This document shows positions 17,876-26,498 of a DNA stretch of 64,000 bases, piece after piece. The notes under the pieces were generated by a model. It had not been told where the DNA came from. It saw only the letters and a program-made list of their open reading frames with translations, and ran no database searches. The position numbers were made by a program, and so were the translations under genes. Origin of the DNA: JAWLHA01 sp041690535 (GTDB lineage Bacteria; Pseudomonadota; Gammaproteobacteria; Thiohalomonadales; Thiohalomonadaceae); assembly GCA_041690535.1 (NCBI GenBank), contig JAWLHA010000014.1, forward strand, positions 8,949 to 72,948, written 5' to 3'. Position 1 is the first letter of the stretch; every line of letters begins with the position of its first letter.

Positions 17876-19312
17876 ATGAATTTTGAGATGCCCAACTTCC
17901 TTCCGGCGGCGCCGGAGATCTTCCTGCTCACCATGACTTGCGTGATCCTGGTGGTGGATCTGTTTCTTACGGAGCGCAGCCGGGCGGCGACATATGTCCT
18001 CTCTCAGGCAACTCTGGTGGGGGCGTTCATTCTCAGCCTCTCCCTCTACAGCGACGCGACGGTAGTGAGTTTCAGCGGAACCTTCGTCCTTGACCCGATG
18101 GCCACTGTACTCAAGCTCGCCATCTACGGGGCAGGTTTCGTCATTTTCCTCTATGCGCGGCCCTACCTGCGGGCGCGGAACATGTTCACCGGTGAGTTTT
18201 TCGTGCTCGGACTGTTTGGCGTGCTCGGCATGATGGTGATGGTCTCTGCACACAGCTTTCTCACCATCTACCTCGGCCTGGAGCTGCTCTCGCTGGCGCT
18301 CTACGCGATGGTGGCCTTGCAGCGGGAGTCCCAGGCGGCAACCGAGGCCGCGATGAAGTATTTCATCCTTGGGGCGATGGCGTCGGCGATGTTGTTGTAC
18401 GGCATGTCGATGATTTACGGGATCACCGGGAGCCTTGATTTGGCAGAAGTGCAGGCGGCGATCGCTTCGGGAGTGCCCAACAGCCTCGTCCTCGTCTTCG
18501 GCCTGGTGTTCATCCTTGTCGGGGTGGCGTTCAAGCTGGGCGCTGTACCGTTCCACATGTGGCTACCTGACGTCTACCATGGCGCTCCGACTGCGGTCAC
18601 CCTCTATCTGAGCTCTGCGCCCAAGCTCGCGGCCTTCGCCATGCTCATGCGCCTGTTGGTGGATGCATTGCCGGGATTGCAGTCCCAGTGGCACGACATT
18701 CTGGTGCTTCTCAGCGTGCTCTCCATCGGTGTTGGAAATCTCGTCGCCATCGCCCAGACCAACATTAAGCGGATGCTGGCCTATTCCGGTATTTCCCACG
18801 TCGGCTTCCTGCTCCTGGGGGTGCTTTCGGGATCGCAGGAAGGCTATGCCGCCGGCATGTTCTACGCGTTGGTGTACGTCATTATGAGTCTCGGCGGCTT
18901 CGGTATGGTGATCCTCATGAGTCGCGCCGGATTCGAGGCCGACCGCCTCGAGGATTACAAGGGGCTGAATGAGCGGAGCCCCTGGTTTGCAGGGATTATG
19001 CTGATCCTGATGTTCTCCATGGCGGGTGTACCTCCGTTTCTCGGCTTTTGGGCGAAACTCGCCGTGATTCAGGCGGTGGTCGGCGCCGATTTGGTCTGGC
19101 TCGCGGCGGTTGCTGTCATCTTCTCAGTGATTGGCGCCTTCTATTACCTGCGGGTGATCAAGCTGATGTATTTCGACAAGCCGGAGCAGACCGAGGGTTT
19201 GGAGGCGAGTTTTGACCTGCGGGTCGTCCTCAGCGCCAATGGCTTGGCCGTACTTGGTCTGGGGATCTACCCCGGGGCGCTTATGGCCCTGTGCGTAAGT
19301 GCCATGGGTTGA
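17876..19312 (+). CDS. nuoN: NADH-quinone oxidoreductase subunit N
   Basis: The third antiporter-like subunit (ND2 type) and the last gene of the complex I set. The 478-residue protein has about 14 hydrophobic segments. The motifs LTIYLGLELLSLALYAMVAL (glutamate), VAFKLGAVPFHMWLPDVYHGAPT (lysine) and LAYSGISHVGFLLLG are present. The ATG at 17876 follows GAGAGAGTTGCCCG. A DUF2818-type gene follows after 61 bases. Confidence 0.97.
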   Translation: MNFEMPNFLPAAPEIFLLTMTCVILVVDLFLTERSRAATYVLSQATLVGAFILSLSLYSDATVVSFSGTFVLDPMATVLKLAIYGAGFVIFLYARPYLRARNMFTGEFFVLGLFGVLGMMVMVSAHSFLTIYLGLELLSLALYAMVALQRESQAATEAAMKYFILGAMASAMLLYGMSMIYGITGSLDLAEVQAAIASGVPNSLVLVFGLVFILVGVAFKLGAVPFHMWLPDVYHGAPTAVTLYLSSAPKLAAFAMLMRLLVDALPGLQSQWHDILVLLSVLSIGVGNLVAIAQTNIKRMLAYSGISHVGFLLLGVLSGSQEGYAAGMFYALVYVIMSLGGFGMVILMSRAGFEADRLEDYKGLNERSPWFAGIMLILMFSMAGVPPFLGFWAKLAVIQAVVGADLVWLAAVAVIFSVIGAFYYLRVIKLMYFDKPEQTEGLEASFDLRVVLSANGLAVLGLGIYPGALMALCVSAMG

Positions 19313-19334
19313 ACTCCAGCGGATTGCAGGCATC

Positions 19335-19343
19335 TGATATAAT
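19335..19343 (+). promoter_or_regulatory. Extended -10 promoter candidate before the DUF2818 gene
   Basis: TGATATAAT contains a perfect -10 hexamer (19338-19343) with the upstream TG of an extended -10 element. No well-spaced -35 is seen. It lies 30 bases before the ATG at 19374, so the small gene could be transcribed separately from nuo. Confidence 0.5.
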
Positions 19344-19373
19344 CGGCGGTTTCTCGATTCGGCACGCATTTTC

Positions 19374-19691
19374 ATGACAACCACCGCGGCGGTATGGCTG
19401 CTTGTGAGTTTGGCCCTCGTGGGGGCCAATCTCCCCTGGCTCAGTGAGAGGATCTTCTTCGTCCGTACCCCCAAGGGGGGGCGAAAGGGTGCGTGGTGGT
19501 GCTGGCTGGAGTGGCTGGTACTATACTTTGTCATTGGAGTGCTGGCGCTCGGAATTGAGCAGAAGCTCAATGGTGAGTTGTACCCGCAGGATTGGGAGTT
19601 CTATGCGGTCACACTCTGTCTTTTTCTGGTGCTGGCGCTGCCCGGATTCATCTTCCGGTATGACCTCAAGGGACATTGGCGTCGGCAGTAG
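19374..19691 (+). CDS. DUF2818-type small membrane protein downstream of nuoN
   Basis: A 105-residue protein with three hydrophobic segments (about 6-24, 43-61 and 78-95). It has an aromatic-rich loop with WWCWLEWLVLY and the ending YDLKGHWRRQ. Length, layout and position directly after nuoN match the DUF2818 family often annotated after complex I operons in proteobacteria; this is recalled, not searched. Function is unknown; a role in assembly or stability of complex I is only a guess from position. Confidence 0.75.
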   Translation: MTTTAAVWLLVSLALVGANLPWLSERIFFVRTPKGGRKGAWWCWLEWLVLYFVIGVLALGIEQKLNGELYPQDWEFYAVTLCLFLVLALPGFIFRYDLKGHWRRQ

Positions 19692-19721
19692 CCGGAAAAG
19701 TCGTGTGCCGGGAACCATTCC

Positions 19722-19750
19722 TTGCCTGAAACATCATAAGTATGTAGAAT
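19722..19750 (+). promoter_or_regulatory. Promoter of the tRNA-fMet / rimP-nusA-infB unit
   Basis: TTGCCT (19722-19727) and TAGAAT (19745-19750) are separated by exactly 17 bases and end 14 bases before the first base of the tRNA. It is GC-rich just after the -10, as in stable-RNA promoters. Confidence 0.75.
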
Positions 19751-19764
19751 GCGCGCTTATCAGT

Positions 19765-19841
<77 letters not shown>

Positions 19842-19847
19842 AACACC

Positions 19848-19870
19848 AAGCCCCGTCATCGGGGCTTTTT
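19848..19870 (+). terminator. Terminator after tRNA-fMet
   Basis: AAGCCCCG and CGGGGCTT form an 8 bp stem with loop TCAT, followed by a T run up to 19870. It starts 7 bases after the tRNA. Readthrough must occur, or another promoter must exist, for rimP-nusA-infB to be expressed from upstream. Confidence 0.85.
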
Positions 19871-19943
19871 ATTAGTCACATGCAGGCTGGTCTGGTGCAT
19901 CCTCGCGACGGATGTCTGGAATTTCGCCGGTTTGGTTAAAAGG

Positions 19944-19965
19944 ATGGGCCTTGGGCCCATTTTTT
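19944..19965 (+). terminator. Second terminator-like hairpin just before rimP
   Basis: ATGGGCC (19944-19950) and GGCCCAT (19954-19960) form a perfect 7 bp stem with a 3-base loop, followed by TTTTT. It ends 15 bases before the rimP ATG. It can be read as an attenuator in the leader of the nusA operon. Confidence 0.75.
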
Positions 19966-19980
19966 GTTTCCGGGGTCAAG

Positions 19981-20436
19981 ATGGCGCAAGTGAACAACCG
20001 GTTGCAGGAGGTGATCGAGCCTGCTGTGACTGCCCTTGGCTATGAGCTGGTGGGCATAGAGTACCTGTCCCAAGGGAGGCACTCGGTATTACGGGTGTAC
20101 ATCGATAGTGAGGCCGGGATCAACGTGGACGACTGCGCTCGGGTCAGCCATCAGGTGAGCGCGGCCCTGGACGTTGAGGATCCTATCAGCGGTCATTACA
20201 TGCTGGAGGTGTCCTCTCCCGGTGTAGAACGGCCGTTGTTTACCCCCGAACATTTCGCACGGTATGCCGGGCAGCAGGTCCAGATCCGGGTTCGAACGCC
20301 GGTCGCGGGGCGTCGAAAGTTCAAAGGGCTCCTGGGCGGTGTGCGCGATGGGGCGGTGGTTCTCGAGGTGGAAGGTCAGGAACTCGTGCTGCCGCTTGAT
20401 GATATTGAAAAGGCGCACTTGGTCCCACAGTGGTAG
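19981..20436 (+). CDS. rimP: Ribosome maturation factor RimP
   Basis: A cytoplasmic factor for maturation of the 30S subunit. ATG 19981 gives 151 residues beginning MAQVNNRLQEVIEPAVTALGYELVGIEYL, the usual length and N-terminus. An in-frame start at 19912 would place the hairpin-forming leader inside the gene. The middle motif DDCARVSHQVSAALDVEDPISGHYMLEVSSPG (two halves: DDCxxVSxxVSAALDVEDPI and YxLEVSSPG) is diagnostic. The C-terminal SH3-like part ends DIEKAHLVPQW. nusA follows after 61 bases. Confidence 0.97.
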   Translation: MAQVNNRLQEVIEPAVTALGYELVGIEYLSQGRHSVLRVYIDSEAGINVDDCARVSHQVSAALDVEDPISGHYMLEVSSPGVERPLFTPEHFARYAGQQVQIRVRTPVAGRRKFKGLLGGVRDGAVVLEVEGQELVLPLDDIEKAHLVPQW

Positions 20437-20497
20437 GTGTTCGGTTGCAGAACGTTCCCGGAGTAGGGGAGTAGCTGGAGGCGGTTTAGGGGCTGTT

Positions 20498-22000
20498 ATG
20501 AACAAAGAGATCCTGTTAGTTGTGGACGCAGTTTCCAATGAAAAGGGTGTCGCCAAGGAGATCATCTTTGAGGCGATCGAGGCCGCGCTCGCCACCGCGA
20601 CGAAAAAGCGTCATGGCGGTGATATCGACGTGCGCGTAAGCATCGATCGGCAGACCGGGGATTATGAAACCTACCGCCGCTGGCAGGTCGTCGATGATGA
20701 GGAAAATCAGCAGCTTGAATTCCCCGAGCGGCAGATTACACTGAGTGCCGCAAGGGAAGAGGATCCGCAGATTGCGGTTGGCGCCCATGTTGAGGACGCC
20801 ATCGAATCGGTCTCTTTCGGGCGGATTGCCGCTCAGACTGCCAAGCAGGTCATTGTGCAGAAGGTGCGGGAGGCTGAGCGGGCGCAGGTTGTCGATCAGT
20901 TCCGCGACCGCAAGGGGCAGTTGATCACCGGAACGGTCAAACGGATCGAGCGGGGCAACCTGCTTCTGGACATCGGCAACAACATCGAAGCGCTGGTGCC
21001 CCGGGAACACCTGATTCCAAGGGAGCCGGTACGGCCCGGTGATCGGATGCGGGGTTATCTGTACGATGTCCGCTCCGAGCCCCGCGGTCCACAGCTGTTT
21101 GTCAGCCGGACGCTACCCGAGTTCCTGGTGGAACTGTTCAAGCTCGAAGTACCCGAGGTGGGTGAAGGGTTGATCAGTATTATGGGTGCCGCGCGTGATC
21201 CCGGGCTTCGGGCTAAGATTGCGGTCCGGTCCAACGACGCCCGCATCGACCCGGTCGGTGCGTGCGTCGGGATGCGGGGTTCGAGGGTACAGTCGGTCAC
21301 CAACGAGCTGAATGGTGAACGGGTCGATATCGTTTTGTGGGACGAGAATGCGGCGCAGTTCGTCATCAACTCCATGTCGCCGGCCGAGGTGCTGTCCATC
21401 GTCGTGGATGAGGATTCACACAGCATGGATGTCGCCGTGGCGGAGGAGCAACTCTCTCAGGCAATCGGTCGCAGCGGGCAGAATGTCCGCCTGGCCAGCG
21501 AGCTGACCGGCTGGGAGTTGAACGTAATGACCGAGGCTCAGGCGGAGGAGAAGAGCGAAGCCGAAGCGAAGGCATTGCTGGATCTGTTCAAGGATCAGCT
21601 TAACGTCGATGAAGAAGTGGCAACCATCCTTGTCCAAGAGGGTTTTTCTTCCATCGAAGAGGTTGCATACGTTCCTGCAAGCGAAATGCTCGCCATTGAA
21701 GAGTTCGACGAGAACATCGTTGAGGAACTGCGGGCTCGGGCCAGAGATGTGCTGGTGACCCGTGAAATCACCGACGAAGAGCAAAGTATGGGTGTGTCGA
21801 CCACCGGGCTCAAGGAGATGGAAGGCATGGATGAGGAGTTGGCCCGGGTACTTGCCGAACGCGGCATTGTCACGATGGATGATCTCGCTGAGCTTGCCGT
21901 TGATGACTTGATGGATATCGAGGGCATGGACGAGGAGCGAGCGGCAACACTCATCATGACCGCGCGTCGACCATGGTTTGAGAATGAGCAGCAGGGCTGA
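20498..22000 (+). CDS. nusA: Transcription termination/antitermination factor NusA
   Basis: It binds RNA polymerase and nascent RNA and controls pausing, termination and antitermination. ATG 20498 gives the standard MNKEILLVVDAVSNEKG start and 500 residues. In order: an N-terminal polymerase-binding domain (about 1-125), S1 domain (about 135-200, with VKRIERGNLLLDIGNNIEALVPREHL), KH1 and KH2 (about 205-345, with DPVGACVGMRGSR and AIGRSGQNVRLA), and two acidic C-terminal HhH repeats (about 360-500). The two hairpins upstream of rimP are plausible targets of its autoregulation. Confidence 0.98.
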   Translation: MNKEILLVVDAVSNEKGVAKEIIFEAIEAALATATKKRHGGDIDVRVSIDRQTGDYETYRRWQVVDDEENQQLEFPERQITLSAAREEDPQIAVGAHVEDAIESVSFGRIAAQTAKQVIVQKVREAERAQVVDQFRDRKGQLITGTVKRIERGNLLLDIGNNIEALVPREHLIPREPVRPGDRMRGYLYDVRSEPRGPQLFVSRTLPEFLVELFKLEVPEVGEGLISIMGAARDPGLRAKIAVRSNDARIDPVGACVGMRGSRVQSVTNELNGERVDIVLWDENAAQFVINSMSPAEVLSIVVDEDSHSMDVAVAEEQLSQAIGRSGQNVRLASELTGWELNVMTEAQAEEKSEAEAKALLDLFKDQLNVDEEVATILVQEGFSSIEEVAYVPASEMLAIEEFDENIVEELRARARDVLVTREITDEEQSMGVSTTGLKEMEGMDEELARVLAERGIVTMDDLAELAVDDLMDIEGMDEERAATLIMTARRPWFENEQQG

Positions 22001-22015
22001 GGGGCAGGAGAGTAG

Positions 22016-24631
22016 ATGTCTGAGGTTACCGTCAGAGAATTTGCAGAGACGATTGGTGTACCGCCGGAGCGCCTCCTTTCCCAGTTGAAGGATGCCGGCA
22101 TCGATGTCAACGACGCTGAGGCTGTAATCGGCGACGGCGAAAAGGTACAGTTGCTGGAGTCCTTGCGGGAAAAGCATGGGACGCCGGAAGCGGTCGAAGA
22201 TGTCGGGCCGAAAAAGATCACCCTGAAGCGGCGGTCGACCAGTGAGTTGAGGCAGAAAACCGGGATGGCCGGCAAGGCCAAGACGGTTACGGTCGAGGTC
22301 CGAAAGAAACGTACCTATGTCAAACGCAGCACGGTCGCGCCCGACGAGACCCGCCGCGTTGACGAGGAAATGGCCGAGCGGCTCGAAAAACAGCTCGCTG
22401 AGGAAGCAGCGGTTCGCCAGGCCGTAGAGGCAAGTCGTGCGGAAGAAGCGCGGCTGAAGGCCGAGGAGGAAGCTCGGCATCAGGCAGAGCAAGAAGCTCG
22501 TCAGAGGGCCGAAGAAGAGGCGCGCCGTGAGGCCGAGCAACAGGCACGTCGTGCCGAAGAGGAAAGGTTGAAAGCCGAAGTATCCATTGTCGCGAGCGCT
22601 GCGGCGCCCAAGGTTGCTGCCGAGCAGACCGCCCCCGTCGCGAAAGAGAAGAGCGAGCGGGCCGAGCCGAAACGCGCCGTTGCCAAGCCGGAGAAGAAAG
22701 CCCGGCGGGGGAAGGGGGCTGAAGAGGAAGAGGGTCAGAAGGGGGCCGTGCGGGGCAAGCGTCGTGGTGAAGAGCTGCACGTTACCGCCGACCGGACCGG
22801 GCGGCGCAAGAAGAAAACCAAACGGGGGGTCGTCACCGCTACCGGTCGGCACGGGTTCGAACGGCCCACCGCACCCATAGTGCGGGAAGTTCCCCTCCCC
22901 GAAACCATCACCGTCGCCGAGCTCGCCCAGAAGATGTCCATCAAGGCGGCCGAACTCATCCGAACCATGATGAAGATGGGCAGCATGGTGACCATCAACC
23001 AGATCCTCGATCAGGATACGGCATCGCTCGTCGTTGAGGAGATGGGACATAAGGTTAAACTTCTCAAGGAGAACGCTCTTGAGGAGGAGATCACCCTGGC
23101 TGCCGAAACCGAAGGGGAGCAGGCCGGACGGGCTCCGGTAGTGACCATCATGGGGCATGTCGACCACGGCAAGACCTCGTTGCTGGACTACATCCGTCGC
23201 ACACGGGTGGCCGCAGGGGAAGCCGGCGGCATTACGCAGCACATCGGTGCGTACCACGTGGATACTCCGCGCGGTATGGTGACTTTCCTCGACACGCCCG
23301 GTCACGCCGCCTTTACAGCCATGCGTGCCCGCGGCGCCGAGTTGACGGACATTGTGGTCCTGGTGGTGGCCGCCGACGACGGGGTCATGCCCCAGACCAA
23401 GGAGGCGATCCAGCACTCGAAGGCCGCAGGTGTACCGCTCATCGTGGCCATCAACAAGATGGACAAGCCCGAGGCGGACGTTGATCGGGTGAAGAATGAA
23501 CTGGTACAGCACGATGTCATTCCTGAAGAGTGGGGTGGCGATACCATGTTCGTGCCCGTCTCCGCCAAGGCGGGTACCGGCATCGATGATCTCCTCGAGG
23601 GCATTTTGCTGCAGGCGGAAGTGCTGGAGCTCAAGGCGGTGGAAGACTGTCCTGCGACCGGCGTGGTCATCGAATCCCGGCTCGACAAGGGGCGGGGAAC
23701 GGTGGCAACGGTCCTGGTACAAAACGGCACGCTGCGAAAGGGCGATGTTCTGCTGGCTGGGCAGGAGTATGGCCGGGTGCGCGCCATGTTGGATGAGAAC
23801 GGCAGGCCCGTGCTCGAGGCCGGCCCGTCGATCCCGGTGGAGGTGCTCGGACTGTCCGGGACACCTGCGGCCGGTGAGCAAGCCATCGTGGTCGCGGACG
23901 AGCGCAAGGCGCGCGAAGTCGCGATGTTCCGCCAGGGCAAGTTCCGGGACGTCAAACTGGCCCGTCAGCAGCAAGCCAAACTGGACGACATGTTCTCCCA
24001 GATGGAGGAGGGCAGGATCGATACCCTCAACGTGGTCCTGAAGGCCGACGTGCAGGGTTCGGTGGAGGCTATCGCCGATGCGTTGACCCGCCTCTCCACG
24101 GATGAGGTCCGGGTGAAGATCGTGGCCAGCGGTGTTGGTGGTATCAACGAGTCTGACGTGAATCTTGCCGTCGCCTCGAACGGCATTATGATTGGCTTCA
24201 ATGTCCGGGCGGATGCCGGGGCCAAGCGGCTTATCGATGAGCAGGGCGTCGATCTCCACTACTACAGTGTGATTTACGACCTCATTGATCAGGTGAAGTC
24301 GGCCATGTCCGGTATGCTGGCGCCCGAGTTCAAGGAGCAGATCATCGGTCTGGCCGAGGTACGCGATGTGTTCAGATCACCCAAGTTGGGCGCAGTCGCC
24401 GGATGCATGGTTGTGGATGGGGTGGTCAAGCGGAACAACCCAATCCGGGTCCTCCGCGACAATGTGGTCATCTACGAGGGTGAACTCGAGTCGTTGCGTC
24501 GTTTCAAGGACGACATGAGCGAGGTCAAGGCGGGGATCGAGTGTGGCATTGGCGTGCGCAACTATAACGACGTCAAGGTTGGTGACCAGATCGAGGTCTA
24601 CGAGCGGATCCAGATCCAGCGCACGCTCTAA
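22016..24631 (+). CDS. infB: Translation initiation factor IF-2
   Basis: A GTPase that brings initiator tRNA to the 30S subunit; notably its substrate tRNA is encoded at the head of the same unit. The 871-residue protein starts with an IF2_N domain (1-50). A long charged Ala/Glu/Arg-rich coiled segment follows (about 100-190), then a basic linker and a second IF2_N domain (about 290-340). The G domain has GHVDHGKT (G1), DTPGHAAF (G3) and NKMDK (G4). Domains II to IV run to the C-terminus, where CGIGVRNYNDVKVGDQIE is seen. GGCAGGAGAG precedes the ATG. Confidence 0.98.
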   Translation: MSEVTVREFAETIGVPPERLLSQLKDAGIDVNDAEAVIGDGEKVQLLESLREKHGTPEAVEDVGPKKITLKRRSTSELRQKTGMAGKAKTVTVEVRKKRTYVKRSTVAPDETRRVDEEMAERLEKQLAEEAAVRQAVEASRAEEARLKAEEEARHQAEQEARQRAEEEARREAEQQARRAEEERLKAEVSIVASAAAPKVAAEQTAPVAKEKSERAEPKRAVAKPEKKARRGKGAEEEEGQKGAVRGKRRGEELHVTADRTGRRKKKTKRGVVTATGRHGFERPTAPIVREVPLPETITVAELAQKMSIKAAELIRTMMKMGSMVTINQILDQDTASLVVEEMGHKVKLLKENALEEEITLAAETEGEQAGRAPVVTIMGHVDHGKTSLLDYIRRTRVAAGEAGGITQHIGAYHVDTPRGMVTFLDTPGHAAFTAMRARGAELTDIVVLVVAADDGVMPQTKEAIQHSKAAGVPLIVAINKMDKPEADVDRVKNELVQHDVIPEEWGGDTMFVPVSAKAGTGIDDLLEGILLQAEVLELKAVEDCPATGVVIESRLDKGRGTVATVLVQNGTLRKGDVLLAGQEYGRVRAMLDENGRPVLEAGPSIPVEVLGLSGTPAAGEQAIVVADERKAREVAMFRQGKFRDVKLARQQQAKLDDMFSQMEEGRIDTLNVVLKADVQGSVEAIADALTRLSTDEVRVKIVASGVGGINESDVNLAVASNGIMIGFNVRADAGAKRLIDEQGVDLHYYSVIYDLIDQVKSAMSGMLAPEFKEQIIGLAEVRDVFRSPKLGAVAGCMVVDGVVKRNNPIRVLRDNVVIYEGELESLRRFKDDMSEVKAGIECGIGVRNYNDVKVGDQIEVYERIQIQRTL

Positions 24632-24649
24632 TTGGCAGGCAAACGAGTA

Positions 24650-24683
24650 ACCGCCCGCGGCAGCGCTGCGGGCGGTATTTTTT
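24650..24683 (+). terminator. Terminator-like hairpin between infB and rbfA
   Basis: ACCGCCCGC (24650-24658) and GCGGGCGGT (24668-24676) form a 9 bp GC-rich stem followed by ATTTTTT. It lies 19 bases after the infB stop and just before the rbfA ribosome-binding site, so it should reduce transcription of rbfA-truB relative to infB. Confidence 0.8.
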
Positions 24684-24696
24684 CCAGGTGAGTGGC

Positions 24697-25080
24697 ATGC
24701 CCAAAGATTTCAGCCGTACCCGTCGCGTGGCCGAGCAGATGCAGCGGGAGCTGGCCGAACTGATCCGGCGGGAGGTCAAGGACCCCCGTGTCGGTTGGGT
24801 GACGGTGGCTGGGGTTGAGGTCTCGAAGGATCTCTCTTACGCCAAAGTCTACGTCAGTTCGCTCGACCAGCCGGAGCGTATCGACGAGAGTATCGCCGTG
24901 CTGCAGAAAGCCGCCGGGTTCCTGCGCCGCGAGCTGGGGCGGCGCATGGTGGTTCGCACCATTCCCGAGTTGCGCTTCGTCTACGATGCCTCCAGTGAGC
25001 GCGCTCAGCAGCTGAGCAGTCTCATTGACCGGGCTGTCAAAGAGGATCGGAAGCACGGCTCGTCCGACGAAACCGATTAA
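24697..25080 (+). CDS. rbfA: 30S ribosome-binding factor RbfA
   Basis: A KH-fold factor for late 16S rRNA 5'-end maturation and cold adaptation. ATG 24697 is preferred because AGGTGAG (24686-24692) sits 4 bases upstream; the in-frame GTG 24688 lies inside that site. The 127-residue protein starts MPKDFSRTRRVAEQMQREL and has VKDPRVGWVTVAGVEVSKDLSYAKVYVS, split here as the two family signatures KDPRVG and VSKDLSYAKVYVS, then LRRELGRRMVVRTIPELRF with the Asp-Ser pair that follows. Confidence 0.97.
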   Translation: MPKDFSRTRRVAEQMQRELAELIRREVKDPRVGWVTVAGVEVSKDLSYAKVYVSSLDQPERIDESIAVLQKAAGFLRRELGRRMVVRTIPELRFVYDASSERAQQLSSLIDRAVKEDRKHGSSDETD

Positions 25081-25182
25081 GTTCCTCCCCAATTGAACAG
25101 CGAGCCTCGGCGCCCGATACGCACTTGTGGTGGGGGACGGGGCCCGTTTTTCCCCTGAACTGTTACTGAGGACCGAGAGTAC

Positions 25183-26103
25183 GTGGCACGTTGGCAAAAA
25201 CGCAAGGGGCGTCGGGTAAACGGCATCCTTCTTCTGGACAAACCCGTGGGGATCACCTCGAACTCGGCCCTGCAGCGGGTAAAGCGCCTCTACAATGCTC
25301 AGAAGGCGGGACACACCGGCAATCTGGATCCGTTGGCCAGCGGTCTGCTTCCCGTCTGTTTTGGCGAGGCAACCAAACTCTCGGCCTTTCTGTTGGACTC
25401 CGAAAAGGCCTATCGGGGGGTCTGTAAGCTGGGGGTGCGAACCACGACCGCAGATGCAGAGGGGGAAGTCACCGAAACCCGTCCTGTCGAGGGGATCACC
25501 CCGGAACGGGTGCTTGGGGTGCTCGAACGCTTCAGCGGCACCATCGAACAGGTGCCCCCCATGCACTCTGCCATCAAGCAAAATGGGCAGCCCTTGTACC
25601 GGCTGGCCCACCAGGGGATCGAGGTCGAGCGTAAACCCCGGGCCGTCACGATTTTCGAGCTGCAACTGATTCGCCTTGAAGAAGACGAACTGGAGATCTA
25701 CGTTCACTGCTCGAAGGGGACCTACATTCGGACACTGGCCGAGGACATCGGGGAGGCACTCGGGTGTGGTGCGCATCTGAGCCAGCTCAGAAGGACCATG
25801 GTCGGTCCGTTCGAAGAGGTCAACGCCGTAACGCTGGAGGCGGTGGAAGAGGCGTCACGCTCTGGCATGGAGGCGTTGGAGTCGCTGTTGTTGCCAATGG
25901 ATACCGCCCTGGCGGGGTGGCCGGCGGTTCGGTTGACCGAGACGAGCGCATTCTACGTGCGCCAGGGTCAGCCGGTGCTGGTGCCCCAGGCGCCTACCCA
26001 TGGGTGGGTCAGGCTCTTCGGTGCCGACGAGAGCTTTGTGGGGGTCGGCAAGGTCCTCGATGATGGGCGGGTGGCGCCCAAGCGGCTGGTCAGCGCGGGT
26101 TGA
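25183..26103 (+). CDS. truB: tRNA pseudouridine(55) synthase TruB
   Basis: It makes pseudouridine 55 in the T loop of most tRNAs. GTG 25183 gives 306 residues, the standard length, with the N-terminus ARWQKRKGRRVNGILLLDKP. The catalytic Asp49 is in HTGNLDPLASGLLP. The thumb and RNA-binding motif CSKGTYIRTLAEDIGE and LSQLRRTMVGPF follow. The C-terminal part (about 250-306) is PUA-like. The GC-rich 100-base spacer after rbfA holds no clear terminator. Confidence 0.97.
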   Translation: MARWQKRKGRRVNGILLLDKPVGITSNSALQRVKRLYNAQKAGHTGNLDPLASGLLPVCFGEATKLSAFLLDSEKAYRGVCKLGVRTTTADAEGEVTETRPVEGITPERVLGVLERFSGTIEQVPPMHSAIKQNGQPLYRLAHQGIEVERKPRAVTIFELQLIRLEEDELEIYVHCSKGTYIRTLAEDIGEALGCGAHLSQLRRTMVGPFEEVNAVTLEAVEEASRSGMEALESLLLPMDTALAGWPAVRLTETSAFYVRQGQPVLVPQAPTHGWVRLFGADESFVGVGKVLDDGRVAPKRLVSAG

Positions 26104-26117
26104 CCGCCGATCCGTGC

Positions 26118-26147
26118 TTGTTACCTGCCCCTCTTAACGAGTAAAAT
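26118..26147 (+). promoter_or_regulatory. Promoter for rpsO-pnp
   Basis: TTGTTA (26118-26123) and TAAAAT (26142-26147) are 18 bases apart. The leader before the rpsO ATG is about 35 bases. An rpsO promoter between truB and rpsO is known in E. coli. Confidence 0.65.
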
Positions 26148-26189
26148 ACCGTTTTTTCATTCACGCCACGAGCTAGGAGTAGTACGTAG

Positions 26190-26459
26190 ATGTCTCTGAC
26201 CAATGAGCAGAAGGCTGCCATTATCAAGGACTTCGGCAAGGCCGAGACCGATACGGGTTCCCCCGAGGTCCAGATCGCCCTGCTGTCCGCGAATATTGAG
26301 GGGCTGTCCGGCCATTTCAAGCAACATAGCCACGATCATCATTCCCGCCGTGGCCTGCTGCGCATGGTAAGCCAGCGTCGCAAGTTGCTGGACTATCTGA
26401 AAAAGAAGGATGTGGAGCGTTACCGCGCCGTCATCCAGCGCCTCGGTCTGCGTAAGTAA
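26190..26459 (+). CDS. rpsO: 30S ribosomal protein S15
   Basis: An all-helical primary binder of the 16S central domain. It is exactly 89 residues, the usual size. It shows KDFGKAETDTGSPEVQIALL, HDHHSRRGLLRMVSQRRKLLDYL and the ending YRAVIQRLGLRK. TAGGAG precedes the ATG. In E. coli S15 represses its own mRNA through a pseudoknot that overlaps the start; the short leader here was not folded to test this. Confidence 0.99.
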   Translation: MSLTNEQKAAIIKDFGKAETDTGSPEVQIALLSANIEGLSGHFKQHSHDHHSRRGLLRMVSQRRKLLDYLKKKDVERYRAVIQRLGLRK

Positions 26460-26498
26460 AGCTCCGCCGGAAAGGCTCGGCATAAGGAAGTTCATAAA

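Noticed and set aside
21416..24259. 947-codon minus-strand frame across nusA and infB
   Set aside because: It lies opposite two certain genes and has no domain or motif of its own; third-position GC bias explains the lack of stops.
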